A stretch of DNA of 62,934 nt, from contig JAENRP010000034.1 of the NCBI GenBank assembly GCA_024741835.1, positions 169,526 through 232,459 of the forward strand, written 5' to 3'. Shown here in pieces: positions 33,131 to 45,390 of the stretch. The stretch comes from Diplocarpon mali. Its lineage: Eukaryota > Ascomycota > Leotiomycetes > Helotiales > Drepanopezizaceae. The translations under genes were made by a program, and so were the position numbers. Each line of letters starts with the position of its first letter. Position 1 is the first letter of the stretch. The notes beneath the pieces are model-generated. The model searched no databases. It was not told the origin of the DNA and worked only from the letters and a program-made list of their open reading frames with translations.

Positions 33131-33380
33131 AACCCTATTCGATAACTGCATTATAACGCACCTTATTAATTAAAAGGAGCTTTTAATTCTTAGATTATTA
33201 AAAATCGTATATCCTTAGGACTATATAAAGGTAAGGAGCTTAAGTCTATTAATAAGGAGAAGGTATATATATCTAATAAAAGGGGTTCTTACTAATAAAA
33301 GAGATTTAAAGCTTAAGAATATAGCGCTTATAGATAGGTTTAATATTAATATTATCTTAAAGCCTCTTTTAAAAAAGGCT
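33131..33380 (+). pseudogene. Copia-4 aspartic protease remnant
   Basis: The plus frame reads L-F-D-N-C-I-I-T-H-L-I-N, which lines up with the copia protease active site (D-S-G-A-x-x-H-x-x-x) with the Ser-Gly changed. It lies between gag and integrase. Confidence is limited because the motif is short and altered. Confidence 0.55.
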
Positions 33381-33779
33381 AAGGTATAATATATAGGCTT
33401 AGATGCAACGCTTTAAAGGGGTATAGTAGATAATAATATAGTTATAAAGCAGCTAAAGCGTAAGTCGAACGTTATAGTATTTAAATATAAGCCTATTAAC
33501 TTTTATAATACTTCTAACTTGCTATACTATACTTAACTAACCTGCCTAGCCTTTCCTACTTTATAACAGCGTTTGCAAAGCTAATATAAACTCTTAAGGA
33601 GCAGCGTATTCCTAAGAGCTAGGAACGATTCGGCAGATATTTAGTACCTTTAATTAAGCCATTTAAGAGCAAAGGCGCTTGAAAAGCTTATACTAAGCAT
33701 AAAGGGGATAAAGATCAAAGGGAAGCTATAAATCAATTATAAAGCTTACGCTTAGGTAAAAGCTAAGTAAAAGCCTTTT

Positions 33780-34610
33780 AAGAGAGAGTTAGATTTCAAG
33801 GCTCTAAGACTATTCTTTAAGTGCTCTTAGGACCTATTTGACTATAGCATATCAAGCCTCTTCTTAAAAAGCTAGCTTCTCCTAATTAAGGATAAATTTA
33901 ATAGGAAGTTATTTAGATATACTCTACTTTATAAGTTCCTAACGCTAGTTTTAAAAGCTCTTCAATCTTTTAAAGCATAGGTAAAGCGCTATTACTGCCT
34001 CTCCTTATATATTTTAAAGAGCGATAATAATACCTTAGTATTTCTCTTATAAGGAGTATCGAAATATAAAGAGTAGTACAAAGCTAAAGGTATAAAGGTA
34101 GAAGTCACTTTATCTTATACTTATAAACCAAATAGAGCTTCTAAAAGAGCAGGAGTAGAGATTATTAAAAAGGCACTTATTATACTTATCTCTACTAACC
34201 TTTTAAAGCACCTATGGCTTAAAGCTGTACTAGCTGCAATATACCTTTATAATATCGGCCTATTAAAGCGCAAGGGATAGAAGAGTCCAAATAAGGTGCT
34301 TTAGCTCTAATTTAAATAATACTTTAAGTAGTATAATCTATAGATTATTATAAAGCTTATTATTGATTTAAAACCAGAATAGGAGGGTATAAAAGCGTAT
34401 AGAGCGCGCGCGTACCTATTAGCAAAGGAGAAGGAAGCTCTAAAGAATAAGAAAGCTTTTAAAACTATACTATAAGGGTATATTAGATACTTAGTTAGTT
34501 ACTATACTATTAATATATATAAGATCTAAGTGCCTAAGCTTTAAAAGGTTATAATCTCTTAAAACGTCGAGTTCGATAAGTCTAAATTCTACTCTAAAGA
34601 GTATAAAAAG
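33780..34610 (+). pseudogene. Copia-4 integrase, RIP-mutated
   Basis: The core shows D-L-F-D-Y (first Asp), L-L-I-K-D-K-F-N-R-K-L-F, L-K-S-D-N-N-T (second Asp) and T-Y-K-P-N-R-A-S-K-R-A-G, where the catalytic Glu (family A-E-R-A-G) has become Lys. The end contains L-K-H-L-W-L-K-A-V-L-A-A-I-Y-L-Y-N and Y-K-I-x-V-P-K-L, standard copia blocks. Confidence 0.85.
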
Positions 34611-35539
34611 GTAGCTAGCCACCTGCTCCTAATGATTAAGGAGATTATACAAATAATCGAAAAGGAGGAGGAAGAAGCTTAAGACGCTAAGTTAATCGTT
34701 AAGAACGTAAAGGAAGCTTTAGATAAGTAGCTTATAGATAACCTAGTAGAAGGTAAGCTTATTAATCTTTTACTAATAGAAGCTTTAAGCTTAGATTTAT
34801 TAAGGGCTATCGTCCCTTATAAGGCTACTTATAGTATTTCTACTTTAGCTACTTAAGAGTAGCTGCCTAGTAGCAAAGGGTTAAACGCTTTAAGATAACT
34901 ATTAATAGTTAAAAGGAGTATCGAAAGCGATATTATAAATGCCAGTTCCGCTAAGGAGTATAATACCAGGCCTCTAATTACTATATAGACTAAGCAATTG
35001 CAAAGGTAGGAGCAGGCCCTTTAATTACTAGAAGCTCTACTATAGGCAATTAGTAAAGAAGTACGCCAGCTCTTATTAAAAGCACTAATCGATCGGGAGC
35101 TATACTAGGATATAGAAGCTCTTAAGGATAATACTAAAGGAGGGAGTTCTTTAAAACTAATAGAAGCTTAGCCTAAAGTACTTAATATAAGGGCCTTTTG
35201 AAAACGTAAGAAGCCTAATAAGGAGTAGGAAATAGTACTTATACCGCTCTATAGGTTAAAAAGGAGAAGAGGAAGTAGGAATGCTATATATATAATATAC
35301 ATTAAGGATCTCTTACTAGCCTTTAAAGAACTTAAAATATATTAATTAAAGTAAGTAAATAGCTTTATATCGACTTTCTAGCTAAGTTAAGAGCTTATAA
35401 GAACTGATAGAAAAGAGTATAAAGTAATATACTATATTATTACTATAGCGACTTAATCTAGAAGCTTTAAAGGAAACTCTACCCTTTTAATCCTACCTTA
35501 AGATAAGCTTCCTAAAGCGCCAACTTATTAAAAGGAGCT

Positions 35540-36300
35540 TGCAAATCACCCTTTCGGAGAGCAATTTAAAAAGGGAGCCAGAACTGAGATTAAGAACCTA
35601 AAAGCGCGCAATTGCTAAAGAGTGATCGATAGAAGCAAAGCTACTATAAGGCCTATACTACTAAAGTGGGTCTTTAACTATAAGCTAAGCTCCTTTAAGG
35701 AGATTAGCCGCTTTAGGTTAAGAATAGTAGTAAAGGGAGATCTTTAAAAGGAAGCTTCTATTTTCTCTACCTATACTATAACACTTATATTAAGATCTTT
35801 TAAGGTTATAATAGCAATAGCTGCTAAATTTAATATAAAGCTCCGATAGTTCAATATTATTAACGCCTTTATAAATGCTAAGAGAGACCTTTAGAGCGCG
35901 CTAGTTATTTGCTTCTTATTAGATAGTTAAAAGTAGAAAGATAAGGTAGTAGAGCTCAATCGCGCTTTATATAGCCTTCGAGACTCCTTAGCGCTTTAGT
36001 ATAGGGATTTTACTAGTACTCTAAAGTCTCTAAAGCTTACCCCTCTTAATAAGGAGCCTTGTATATTCATTAATAAGAATAGGACTATATTTATAGCCTT
36101 TTATATTAATAATATATAAGTAATATACTACTCCTCTTATATAAAAGAAGCTTAAAAGACTATAGAAGGACTGCGCAAAGCATACAAATTGATAGCTATA
36201 GGAGATATTAAGTAGTTCTTAAGGGTAAGAGTCTCTTAAGATAGGAAGCAGGGTATAATTACTTTACTATATAACGCTTATATTAAGAAGATGGCGAAGA
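35540..36300 (+). pseudogene. Copia-4 reverse transcriptase, RIP-mutated
   Basis: Blocks seen are L-K-W-V-F-N-Y-K, F-R-L-R-I-V-V-K-G, F-N-I-I-N-A-F-I-N-A (family D-V-x-N-A-F-L) and L-N-R-A-L-Y-S-L-R. In the catalytic region F-Y-I-N-N-I replaces Y-V-D-D-I, both Asp being Asn. This matches the pattern in Gypsy-1 and Copia-6 and fits RIP on GAT or GAC codons. Confidence 0.87.
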
Positions 36301-36589
36301 GGTTCGGCCTTAATATAGGGCATTTCCCTAATACGCCGCTCCCCTACTTCGAACTTAAAAAGAACTATAAAATAGCTCCCTACTTAAGAATTAAGGAGTT
36401 CTAGGAAAAAGTAGGCTCCGCCTTATATATAGCTATCATACTATACTCTAATATAGCATTTGCGATCGCTTAGCTATCTCATTTCTATACAAATCCAAGC
36501 TTTTAATACTTTAAAGCTATTATTTAAACAATTCGCTACCTTTTCAATATACGCTTCCTAAGAATTACTTATAATCGATTTAGCAGATC

Positions 36590-37095
36590 AAATAACCTAA
36601 TAGTATTATTAAATACTTCCTTTGCAGATAATCCAAAGATAAGGCGCTCCTTTTATAGTTTTATTATATTCCTATTTAAAGGAGCAATCGTTTAAAAGGC
36701 CTCAAAGCAACCGATAGTTACTACTTCTACTATAGAGGCTAAGCTCCTAAAAATAGCGTATATAGCAAAGGAGATAATAGCTTTAAGAAGGTTCTTTAAG
36801 GAAATAGAACTTAAGGTAGAAGCTCTATAATCCATATTTTATAATAATTAATAGATAATATAGCTTATTATAAGAGACTCTTAAAGGATTTCTATAAAGC
36901 TCTAATATATTAATATATATAATATATAGCTATAATAGGAGTATTAAAAAGGGAGCTTTTAAATGGCCTATCTCCTTATTAAGGATATGTATATAGATAG
37001 CCTTATTAAAAACCTTCCTTAATAAAGGTTCGAGAGCTTTATTAAGCTTTTAAACCTTTAAAACGCAAGAGGTCTAATCGAGAAGCTAGTATTTT
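36590..37095 (+). pseudogene. Copia-4 RNase H domain, RIP-mutated
   Basis: The frame reads S-F-A-D-N-P-K-I-R-R-S (catalytic Asp), T-T-S-T-I-E-A-K-L-L-K-I (family S-T-T-E-A-E), K-L-x-Y-I-N-I-Y-N-I-x-L and a D-M-Y-I-D-S-L-I-K-N-L end (family D-M-x-A-D-G-L-T-K). It closes with L-N-L-Q-N-A-R-G-L. Confidence 0.87.
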
Positions 37096-38397
37096 AAATG
37101 CTTTATAATCCTTTTTTATCTCCTTTATAATAGCAAATAAGAAGGAAGTATAAGATAGGATTCAATTTTCCTTATACTAATATATAAAGAGGCTTAAAAC
37201 TAATTCCCTTAGATAATTAGAACCTTTAGTAGCTTTGCAAATAATATAAGGGCGCATCCTTATTAAGAAGCAATAGACTCCTCTAGCGGCATAGCCTTAG
37301 GAGCAGCCTAAGGAGCAATAATAAGAGCAGCCGCAAGGGCAAGAGCCTTAAAAGCCTTTGCAAGGCGGGCGGCAAGGCTAAGAGGTACTATAATCAGCGG
37401 CAGGAGCTCTTGAGCAACTGGTTTTAGGAAGCTATTAGCTATAGTATAAGAAAGCTTATAATTAACATACCCTCTGATAATACTACCTCCTTTATCTTTC
37501 TATAGCGCGCCTTCCGAAGCTCTACTCTTACCTTCCTCTTAATAGCAGTAAGGCCCTAAACTGCTTATTAGTAGCAAACCACTTAAAGGAAGCTTAAGAA
37601 CGTACTATAGCGTTACTATCGTTCTCCTTTAATAAGAATATATAATCTTCTTATGCCTTTAAGGCGCCGATAGGAAGCTCTTAATACGCGTAGCCTCCTT
37701 TCATATAATAGAAGCAACGTACTCCTATTATACTATTAAAGTATACCTTAATAGATTTTCCTACTAGCAAGCTTTAAACGCACCCCTTATATAGTATATT
37801 TCTTATCAACCCCTGCTCCGGCTTGCGGTAAAAGAAGGGAGCTATAGAAGGGACCGCCAGTATCCTAGGAAATATAGCTTAAGGGGTAGTAAGGAGGAGA
37901 GGAAGCGCGCTCCCTTTTAAGAGTATTATTATATTAAATATCTTAAGCGCGTTATTATCTTACTATCTACTACGCTAAAAAGCTTTAAGCTATATTTAAG
38001 TATAACGACTTTGCTATAAGTCTATTAGCAAGAGTAAGGGAGCATAATTAGGAAGCGTATAATAGTAGCCCTAATAGGGCGCTCCTTAGAGTTATTATTG
38101 CTATTCTCCATTTTAAAGTAATTATTTAAAGAAGTATAAAGAAGGAAAGCTTTATAAAGGAAAACGCGTACTTTTATAAGCGCGCTGCCTTTATTTACTT
38201 TCATTTATTACCTAATTTAACTTCTATTCTATAGAAGAAGCATTTAAAACCGCGCTCCCTCTTTTATTTATTATAGCTTTATTAAGCAATTTTCATTATT
38301 CTAAAAGCTAAGGAGTATAATAAAGGAGTCTTATATATTAGATCTAGCGCTATTTATAGCTAAGCCTAGCTAAGAGCTGCTTCTTACCTAAGGGGTG
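37096..38397 (+). pseudogene. Copia-4 region between pol and 3' LTR, possible accessory frame
   Basis: 1.3 kb separates RNase H from the 3' LTR, more than most copia elements need. In one plus frame from about 37275 the sequence is very Gln-rich if TAA and TAG are read as Gln; an adjacent frame gives an Ala/Arg-rich stretch (A-A-Q-G-A-I-I-R-A-A-A-R) with fewer stops. I cannot decide which, if either, was coding. The stretch just before the LTR (TAAGGGGTG) suits a polypurine tract. Confidence 0.4.
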
Positions 38398-38569
38398 TGT
38401 TGCGCTATAAGGAGCCTTAAGCGCTAAGGCCTCTAAGGACTAGCTTATGTAATATACCCTTAAAGTGGCCACGGAGCACTTTTATAAAGGGAGCTCAGAT
38501 ATACAGTTAGAGTAGAATTTTATAAGCTTCTGCCACTACTAGGAATCCACCTCTAAATACAGCACGACA
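38398..38569 (+). repeat. Copia-4 3' LTR (family B)
   Basis: 172 bp from TGTTGCGC to AGCACGACA, the same length as the 5' LTR. It is less mutated at its 3' end than the 5' LTR (GCACGACA kept). Confidence 0.93.
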
Positions 38570-39470
38570 CTTAAGCAATTCGATCTCTCGATTTCGACTC
38601 TTCTATTACAAATTGCCTTAAGCAACTTATATATAATGCCTAAATCTTATTAATCTAGTTTTTAAAGGATACTAAAAAACGACCTTCGAATATAAGATCA
38701 GCTTGTTTTTTCGAACCCTTACCTACTTTATTTTATAAATAGAAACTCACCTTTAATTTCAATTTAAAAAGAAAAAATATATTTACTATATCCTCGCTTT
38801 ACTAGCATAGGCTACTGCTTAAAGTAGTATAATAACTTTTCTCTTTTTAACTCTCTCCCTCCTTTATAAATACTTTATACTACTTGCTTTTATCGACTTA
38901 TACTTATCGATAACTCTCCTTATACTTTTTAAAGCTCCTTACTCCTTCCTTCGAAACCCTTAAATATAACTCGACTTCTTAAAGACCCCTCCTTGCGAAT
39001 AAGTCGTCGACCTTCTTTATACTCCTTAGCGACCTATACTTATCGACTCTTGTATATACTCTTTAAAGCTCCTTACTCCTTCCTTCTTATACTTAAGTAT
39101 AAAACTAAGGGACCTATACTTATATATATATATATAAAGACTTAGTTAGCTTTAATAGGTTATACTATACTAATTAAGACTAGGTCAACTTTGGTAAAGT
39201 GATAAGCTTTAGACCTTACTTCCTTAGATTTATACTATACCCCTCCTTATATAACCTTATTATAACTCCTAATTAGTAAAGAGATATGATCTTAAAGTAA
39301 AACCTTCTCTCTTAAGATTTATAAACCTATAATACTTTAATATATACTCTATTAAAAGGCTTTAAGAATATATATAGCTTTACTTATACTAATCTTCTCC
39401 CTTTTAAATAGGTTACTATTTAGCATTAGGTCCCTTTAGATTAAATTAAATAATATAAAAAGAGTTAGTA
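38570..39470. other. No gene recognised; direct repeat of ~50-60 bp
   Basis: AT-rich with a T/C bias. TACTTATCGA begins at 38901 and again at 39037, each leading within about 50 bp to TTTAAAGCTCCTTACTCCTT. It may be the 5' untranslated part of Gypsy-2, whose 5' LTR I could not find by matching its 3' LTR. Confidence 0.5.
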
Positions 39471-39987
39471 CTTATAACCTTTAATCTTATACTACTTAAA
39501 AGAAGTAAAAGGTTAACCGCACCTTTACTACTAGGGCTTACTACTACTAGTTCTATAGGCCTTACTACTAACCCTAGTCTTAAAGATATTCCCCTTCTTA
39601 AGCTTACTTAAGAAGAAACCTCCTTTAATATAGATTCTACTTTTAAGCTTAGCTTATAAGTAGATTTTTAAAATACCCTATTACTATTAATTAAAGTTAA
39701 GGAAGAAGATATACTCTCTTTAATAATATCTACTTTTACTATATCGGCCCCTCTCTTTTTAGCTACTTAATAGGCTAAAATCGCAAACCTTATTAGTGCT
39801 ATTATAGCTACTGCTTTTTAAAATAATACTATTACCTCTTCTTCCTTAAGTACTAGCCCTTAGAATACTCGGTCCTTTACCGCCGACTTACTGCCTCCTT
39901 TAGACTACTACCTTTTAATCATCCGACCTTTAGTCTTAGCTATTAACCCCTATTAGATTAAGTACCTTTAAATCTATTTTAATAACT
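39471..39987 (+). pseudogene. Gypsy-2 gag, 5' part before the Copia-5 insertion
   Basis: The frame is Thr/Ser/Leu-rich (T-T-S-S-I-G-L-T-T-N-P-S-L) and ends at the insertion site with K-Y-L-x-I-Y-F-N-N-Y. It continues in the same frame at 48023 with G-K-I-T-Y-N-T, a gag-like segment. Stops are TAG or TAA only in the part examined. Confidence 0.7.
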
Positions 39988-39992
39988 ATTAA

Positions 39993-40291
39993 TGTTGGTA
40001 CGCAGATTCCTATGCAAGAGGCAAGCCATCCTTATTCCTAGGGTCATCCTACACAGCTATACCATATGCGATATAAGGGGTTTCGTATATATTTCGGACG
40101 GCTATTCAGCCGGAGGACCTTAGAAGGATATCCATATGCGGCTAAGAGGGAATACAAGAGGGAGGATATTTAAAGGTATAAAGGTACTATCTCAATTATA
40201 TAAAGATAGATAGATATTATAATAGACTCTTTTTAATAATAAGTACTTAACTATATTTATATAAATATCAATTACTAGTATAGAACCTATA
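39993..40291 (+). repeat. Copia-5 5' LTR (family A)
   Basis: 299 bp from TGTTGGTACGC to AACCTATA (CTACA with one C-to-T). Same length and order as the solo LTR at 9245-9543. Confidence 0.96.
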
Positions 40292-40559
40292 CTAATTAGT
40301 AGTAGCACCTTTACTATAGATAGCAAGGTTATTAAACTAAAGAATTCTTTCTTGATTTTAAAGAGTACTTGATTATATTTCCGGCTTACCTTAAATACTA
40401 ACCCAAATGTATAAAGTAATATCAGTTACTACTAAAAGGGAAAAGGCGAAAGGTATGCGAATCTAGCTAGAGTTATTACTTTAAAGGTAGATACTATCCT
40501 CTTCTACCTGCATTCTATTACGCATTATAATTAAGGCAAAACCGGAGTGCAATCAGTAT

Positions 40560-42340
40560 CTTAACTACAACTAGATAATAGCATAATAATACGTAAAATA
40601 CAATTACATTAGACTTCTTTCAGACCCTATTAGGGCGCAAAGCAATATCTGGATAATATTAGGAAATAATCAAAGGAGGACTATTAATACTGCTTAATCT
40701 AAGGCAACCCTAGATACTAAGGGACCTTAAAAGGGATATAAGACCCTAGGAGGATCAACTTAGCAAAGAGGCCCTTAGATTAAAAGATTAATACATAGAG
40801 AACTTCCGGAAGATATTATAAGATAGTAAAAGGAGAGGGCTATACCTTACTAAGGACTTTTAAAAGGAATTCTAAGATTAGATAGTTGGCGACTTTAAAT
40901 TGCTAGATAAGGATATTCGACGATACCTAAGGGACGACCTTTAGTACTATAGAGTATACGTTTAGCGTAAGAAGGGCGTTTCGATCAGCTAGGCACTTTT
41001 CGATATAGTACATTAAGAAGGAAACGAGTAGCTAAAAGACTAGCTAGAGTTATAGACTTAAGAAGTACCAAACTCAGTTATAGCACAATCTCTGAGATAT
41101 AAAACAAGGTCTACTTTAGAATTTGCCAAGTCTATGCGAATAAGCGAGCCACCCGCTTAAAGGGTTACTATAGTTAAATAGAAGATACTATGCTAAGACT
41201 CGCTTTAGCAAGAATACCTTAGATATAATAATAACACTTTGCAAGATAACTTATATAAAGCAGACACTTTAAGACAAACAACCGAACGGTACAACCTTAA
41301 AAGAATACCTTATTAACCCCGATTAGGATAGACCTTAATCTTACAATACCTAGAGATCCCAAATCCGATACCGATACCGCTAATCCAACTAAAAGATAGA
41401 TTATTACTACCCTTTGCTATAAGGAGGGGTTTAAAAGCGCTTCTAGACCTTAATTAGAGCAATGCTTAACTATCTTAGTATATTATAGAACCTTTGACTT
41501 TAGATCAGGCTAAAACTCTTATAAATTTGAGTAAGATATATACTAAAGAGACTTAGTACTTAGGCAGGAAAGATCACCTTAATAAGAAGCTTTATATATT
41601 TGCCGATTTATACTAAAGAGCCTTGATAGACTAGAGCATATGGTATAAAGCCTTTCTATTTATACTATAAGACTCGGCCTTAATATACTACTATTAGTAC
41701 CTATAAAATAAGAACTTTAAGTTTGCCGAGCTAGTAAAGGCCATTTGGGCCAATTACAAGACCGAAGAGAGAAGTAGCAGATTCCTAAGGAGGTAGTTTC
41801 GGCTGACATTTGACCTATTTTAATAAGAGGACTATTAAAAGGGGAAACCGATCCTAACCTAACTTAAGAATTATGCTAAAGAGCTGTAAAACTTACAATT
41901 AAGCTTATATACTAATATAAGGAATGATCGATCAATTAAAGACAGACTTATATAAGGTGTTTTTAAGAATCAGCTATTTTAAATAGCACTTTTTAAGCCA
42001 CTAGCAACGTTCCTAGCTCTATTAAATAGCTTATAGGCTTGCGCAAGAGTAGTTGCCTAGGACAGACTATCTAGACCCTAGCACCCTAGTTCGGCTACTA
42101 ATAGACCCTAATATCATTTGGCCAAAGAGCAAGGGCAATCTATAGCGCACTTTTTAAATAGAAAGATAAAGTTTACTTAAGGTAATAAAAGAGGAATAAC
42201 CTTCTAATTAAAACCAGGCTATATAGGGTATATTATATGCTAGAAAAAGGACTGCTATAGTAGCAAGCACTTAAAAGAAGAAAGAGCTGCCTAAAAGTCT
42301 CGCTATATAGCAAGCCGATAAGCCGAAGGGTATAAGCTAA
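40560..42340 (+). pseudogene. Copia-5 gag region with Cys/His knuckle, RIP-mutated
   Basis: A long stop-interrupted plus frame. Gag-like parts include F-A-E-L-V-K-A-I-W-A-N-Y-K-T-E-E and R-F-L-R-R. At about 42205-42290 the frame reads K-P-G-Y-I-G-Y-I-I-C-x-K-K-D-C-Y-S-S-K-H, a Cys/His cluster at the place of the nucleocapsid zinc finger and of the C-x2-C-x4-C-x4-H kind rather than classical CCHC. Confidence 0.7.
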
Positions 42341-42619
42341 TAGATAAAACATATAAGGTATACCTCTTATAAGAAGATAAAAGAGTATATTTAAAGGGCA
42401 ATAGGACCAATAAGGATAAATAGGAAACGTCTTCAGAAGAGGAGGACTAAGCAATTAGCGACCCTAAGGATAGTAATATCAACTTTACTATAGTATTCCT
42501 AGCTTTTAAAAAGGAGTATGACTTAAGAACTGTACTTAACTAGCTTAAAAAGCAAAAGGCTGAATACCTCTTAATAATAAGGGTTAATAAACTGATACAA
42601 ATAGACTTTAAGGTCTTTA

Positions 42620-42900
42620 TAACCTAGTGGACAGATCAGTTCTTCTAAGGATTCCTAATTAATATAGGCGCCTTAAATAAAAATATAAGAGGAATCAATT
42701 AATTCAAAGCCCTGCAAAATATATAAGACGTAGTTCTAGCTCTACTCGGCGCTAAAAAGCATAAAATTACCTTTAGGGCAGGTTTGCGAAATGCAATCAG
42801 CAAGACAACTGTTCGAATACCAGCAGGCCCTATAGAGTTCTTAATTATAAAGGCAGATATACCGTTTTTGATCTGCTTATAATAACTTAATAAAATAGGA
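42620..42900 (+). pseudogene. Copia-5 protease remnant
   Basis: The frame reads G-F-L-I-N-I-G-A-L-N-K-N-I-R-G, consistent with a copia protease active site (D-T-G-A) whose Asp codon became Asn by G-to-A. It is followed by a segment leading to the integrase zinc finger. Confidence 0.6.
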
Positions 42901-43019
42901 ACTAAATACGATAATCTGCACAATTTACTTATTATTAGTAAGGAGAAACACTTAATTATTAGAAAACATAGGCACCTATAGCTCTTACTTAATATAATAG
43001 AGCAACTTCTAATAACTTT

Positions 43020-43900
43020 AAAGGGTATGATTAATATATGCCACTTAATAGAAATAGAGATCCAAAGGCTATATAAAAGATTCGAACATCCTTTAGTAAA
43101 GCGCCTTAAATACCTCTTGAACCAGGCCAGTCATAATATAGACTCTAGCATTATAGTAAGAGTAAGGGAAATATGCCGATACTGCCAATTCTACGCCAAC
43201 GCCCCTTATAGATTCCGATTCAAGCTATAAGACGATATCGACTTCAATTATACTATATATATCGATATTACTTAGTTCAATAGAAGGAACACCCTCTATA
43301 TAGTTGATAAAGCGACAGGATTTAGAACCGCAAGGTTCTTATAAAAGGGAATAGGAGCACATTTAGCCGATATAGTATTTCAAGCCCTCAAATTGGCTTA
43401 GCTAGATACGTATATTAGACCTCCTGATTTTATAATATATAACTATAGTACTAACTTCAACTCAGCAGAGTTTAGAAGCTCTTTAAGATCTATAGGAATA
43501 ACCCTTAAGCTAGTTCCTATAGAGGCGTACCACTCTATTAGCAAGGTCGAATAGTATCATCGCCCTCTAAGACGTGCCTTTAAGATAATAATAGCTAAAT
43601 ACTCCCGATTAAGCGATAATAAGAGGCTGCAAATGGCTATTAAGGCAGTTAATAATACAGCAGGACCTAATAGGATAATTCCTACCTTACTTATTTTTAA
43701 GGCATATCTAAGGCTAACTAAACTGGATCTATCAAATCCGTTAGTAGAATAGAGGGCAATAATAATTAAAAAGGCTATAAAGGAAGTTAGGAAGATCTAC
43801 GCTACTTGCAAGGTTAATAACGCTTTAGGCATAAGAAATGGCCTTAGAACCACTTATATCTACGATTTAAGGCTGAAAGACCTAGTATTAGTATATTAAG
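43020..43900 (+). pseudogene. Copia-5 integrase, HHCC finger intact, catalytic core RIP-mutated
   Basis: The HHCC zinc finger survives: C-H-L-I-E-I-E, R-F-E-H-P, L-L-N-Q-A-S-H, then E-I-C-R-Y-C-Q-F within a 67-codon stop-free stretch (43027-43230). The core has Y-I-D-I-T (first Asp), F-I-I-Y-N-Y-S-T-N-F (second Asp replaced by Asn) and S-K-V-E-x-Y-H-R-P-L (Glu kept). Downstream is a basic C-terminal part. Confidence 0.88.
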
Positions 43901-44399
43901 AGAAGGGAGGATAAATAGGCCTATTCAAGTTCCTAGGCTTAAAGAACAAAACCTATATAGTCAATATCGGCGGCAGAATAAGGCACTTCAGATTAATAAG
44001 CGTACGTCTATTCAAAATCGATAATAAAGAAAACTGCTTAAAGGAAACTAAAGGAATTAAACCTAAGGATCGAACGACTACTAAAAGGGAGTAGAATGCA
44101 ACTAATATTAATAAAGAAGTAAAGCCCTCTCGCTTAGCTAAGCCGCAACTTAATAGCCGCAAGCAATCGCCAAGAGTAAAGGTTCCCTTTATTAAGCCTA
44201 TTTCCAGCCTTCCTACAATCGATAATAACTATAATGCTAAGATATAGATATCCTTTAAAGCAGATAATAAGCTATATATAGCCAAATCGGAGGTATTCCT
44301 AATAGAGAAGGAGAATAAGGACCAGGAACTATTGCAAAAGCTATAGGCAGAAGGTAAGATTACCACTCCTAAGCGCCCTTTTTAGCAATCTCGCCTAAA

Positions 44400-45140
44400 G
44401 GAGTACTAAGGGCTAATGAATAAAGAGGTATTTGTGCCGATGAATAAAAATAACCCTATTATAAAAGGCAAAAGGATCTTCAAATCGAGAATAATTAATA
44501 AGATAAAGGGGAAGGAGATAGATCACCCATTTGAGAAATCACGCCTAGTTGTATAGGCCTGGAACGATACTAGCAAGAAGAAGGAAGGTATAATCACTCA
44601 ATCCCTAACTATCTAATAAGTAAGCTAATGCCTTTTGGTATCACTTTCGGCATTAATCTAAGAACACTTTAAAGAATAGGGTAAGAAGGGCATCCTTGGC
44701 CTATAAGATATTATATAAGCGTATACTTAAGCAGCTTTAAAGCTATTACGCGATATATTTGTATTTTTCCTATAAGATATCGCTAAGCTATTCCCTATAA
44801 GTATAGTCTTTAAAGTAGTGCTACTACTCTATAGCATTCCTAAATTAGGAAATCACTAGTTTAGCACCTACTATAAGTATTATTATAGCAATCTTAGTAT
44901 AGCCAACTCAACTTATAACCCTTATCTATTATTAACCTTAAGCACTTCTCCCTTTTTCGGCATAGTAGGAATACAAACGGACGATACTTTGATACTTAAA
45001 GAAGTAGACTTCTTAAAAAAGAAGGAGGATAAGATTAAAAGGGTAGGATTCCTTATAAAGCTAATACAATACCTATTAAGCATTGAATTACTAGCTTTCA
45101 ATAGGTATATTATTTCCTAAGAAGGGGATATAATATATAT
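44400..45140 (+). pseudogene. Copia-5 reverse transcriptase, RIP-mutated
   Basis: Blocks include K-S-R-L-V-V, I-T-Q-S-L-T-I, A-L-K-L-L-R-D-I-F, and F-F-G-I-V-G-I-Q-T-D-D-T-L at about 44960-44990, where both catalytic Asp residues remain. The same Q-T-D-D variant occurs in Copia-1. Confidence 0.88.
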
Positions 45141-45390
45141 ATGATAAAAGGGCCAGGGCCAAAGGCTAGAACTAGTCGATACTTCTTAAAAGGGCTATAA
45201 GCAATAATACCTAGAGCAAAGAGCAAGAGGAGCTTATTTAGCTATAATCTGCCAGCTAGAAGCTTCCTTCGATTTGTCAGCTGCAGCTTAATACTAGGAT
45301 CTAATAGTTTAAGATGCGGAGAATCTAAATAAGCAACTCAAGTGGATTCGAAACAACCCTAAAAGAGGCCTAACCTACTTTGCTATTAAT

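Larger units (their letters stand above)
31387..38569 (+). mobile_element. Copia-4: full-length RIP-mutated Ty1/copia element, 7183 bp
   Basis: Two 172-bp LTRs bound a plus-strand gag-protease-integrase-RT-RNase H frame with pervasive TAG and TAA. The left flank is ATAAT and the right flank CTTAA, so no target duplication is visible. The right flank also does not continue the Copia-3 integrase that ends at the left flank. Either RIP and deletion erased the evidence or the element arose by recombination between two insertions. Confidence 0.93.

Noticed and set aside
38570..39470. Continuation of Copia-3 integrase right of Copia-4
   Set aside because: The minus-strand frames near 38570 show no integrase blocks, so a simple insertion model was not supported.
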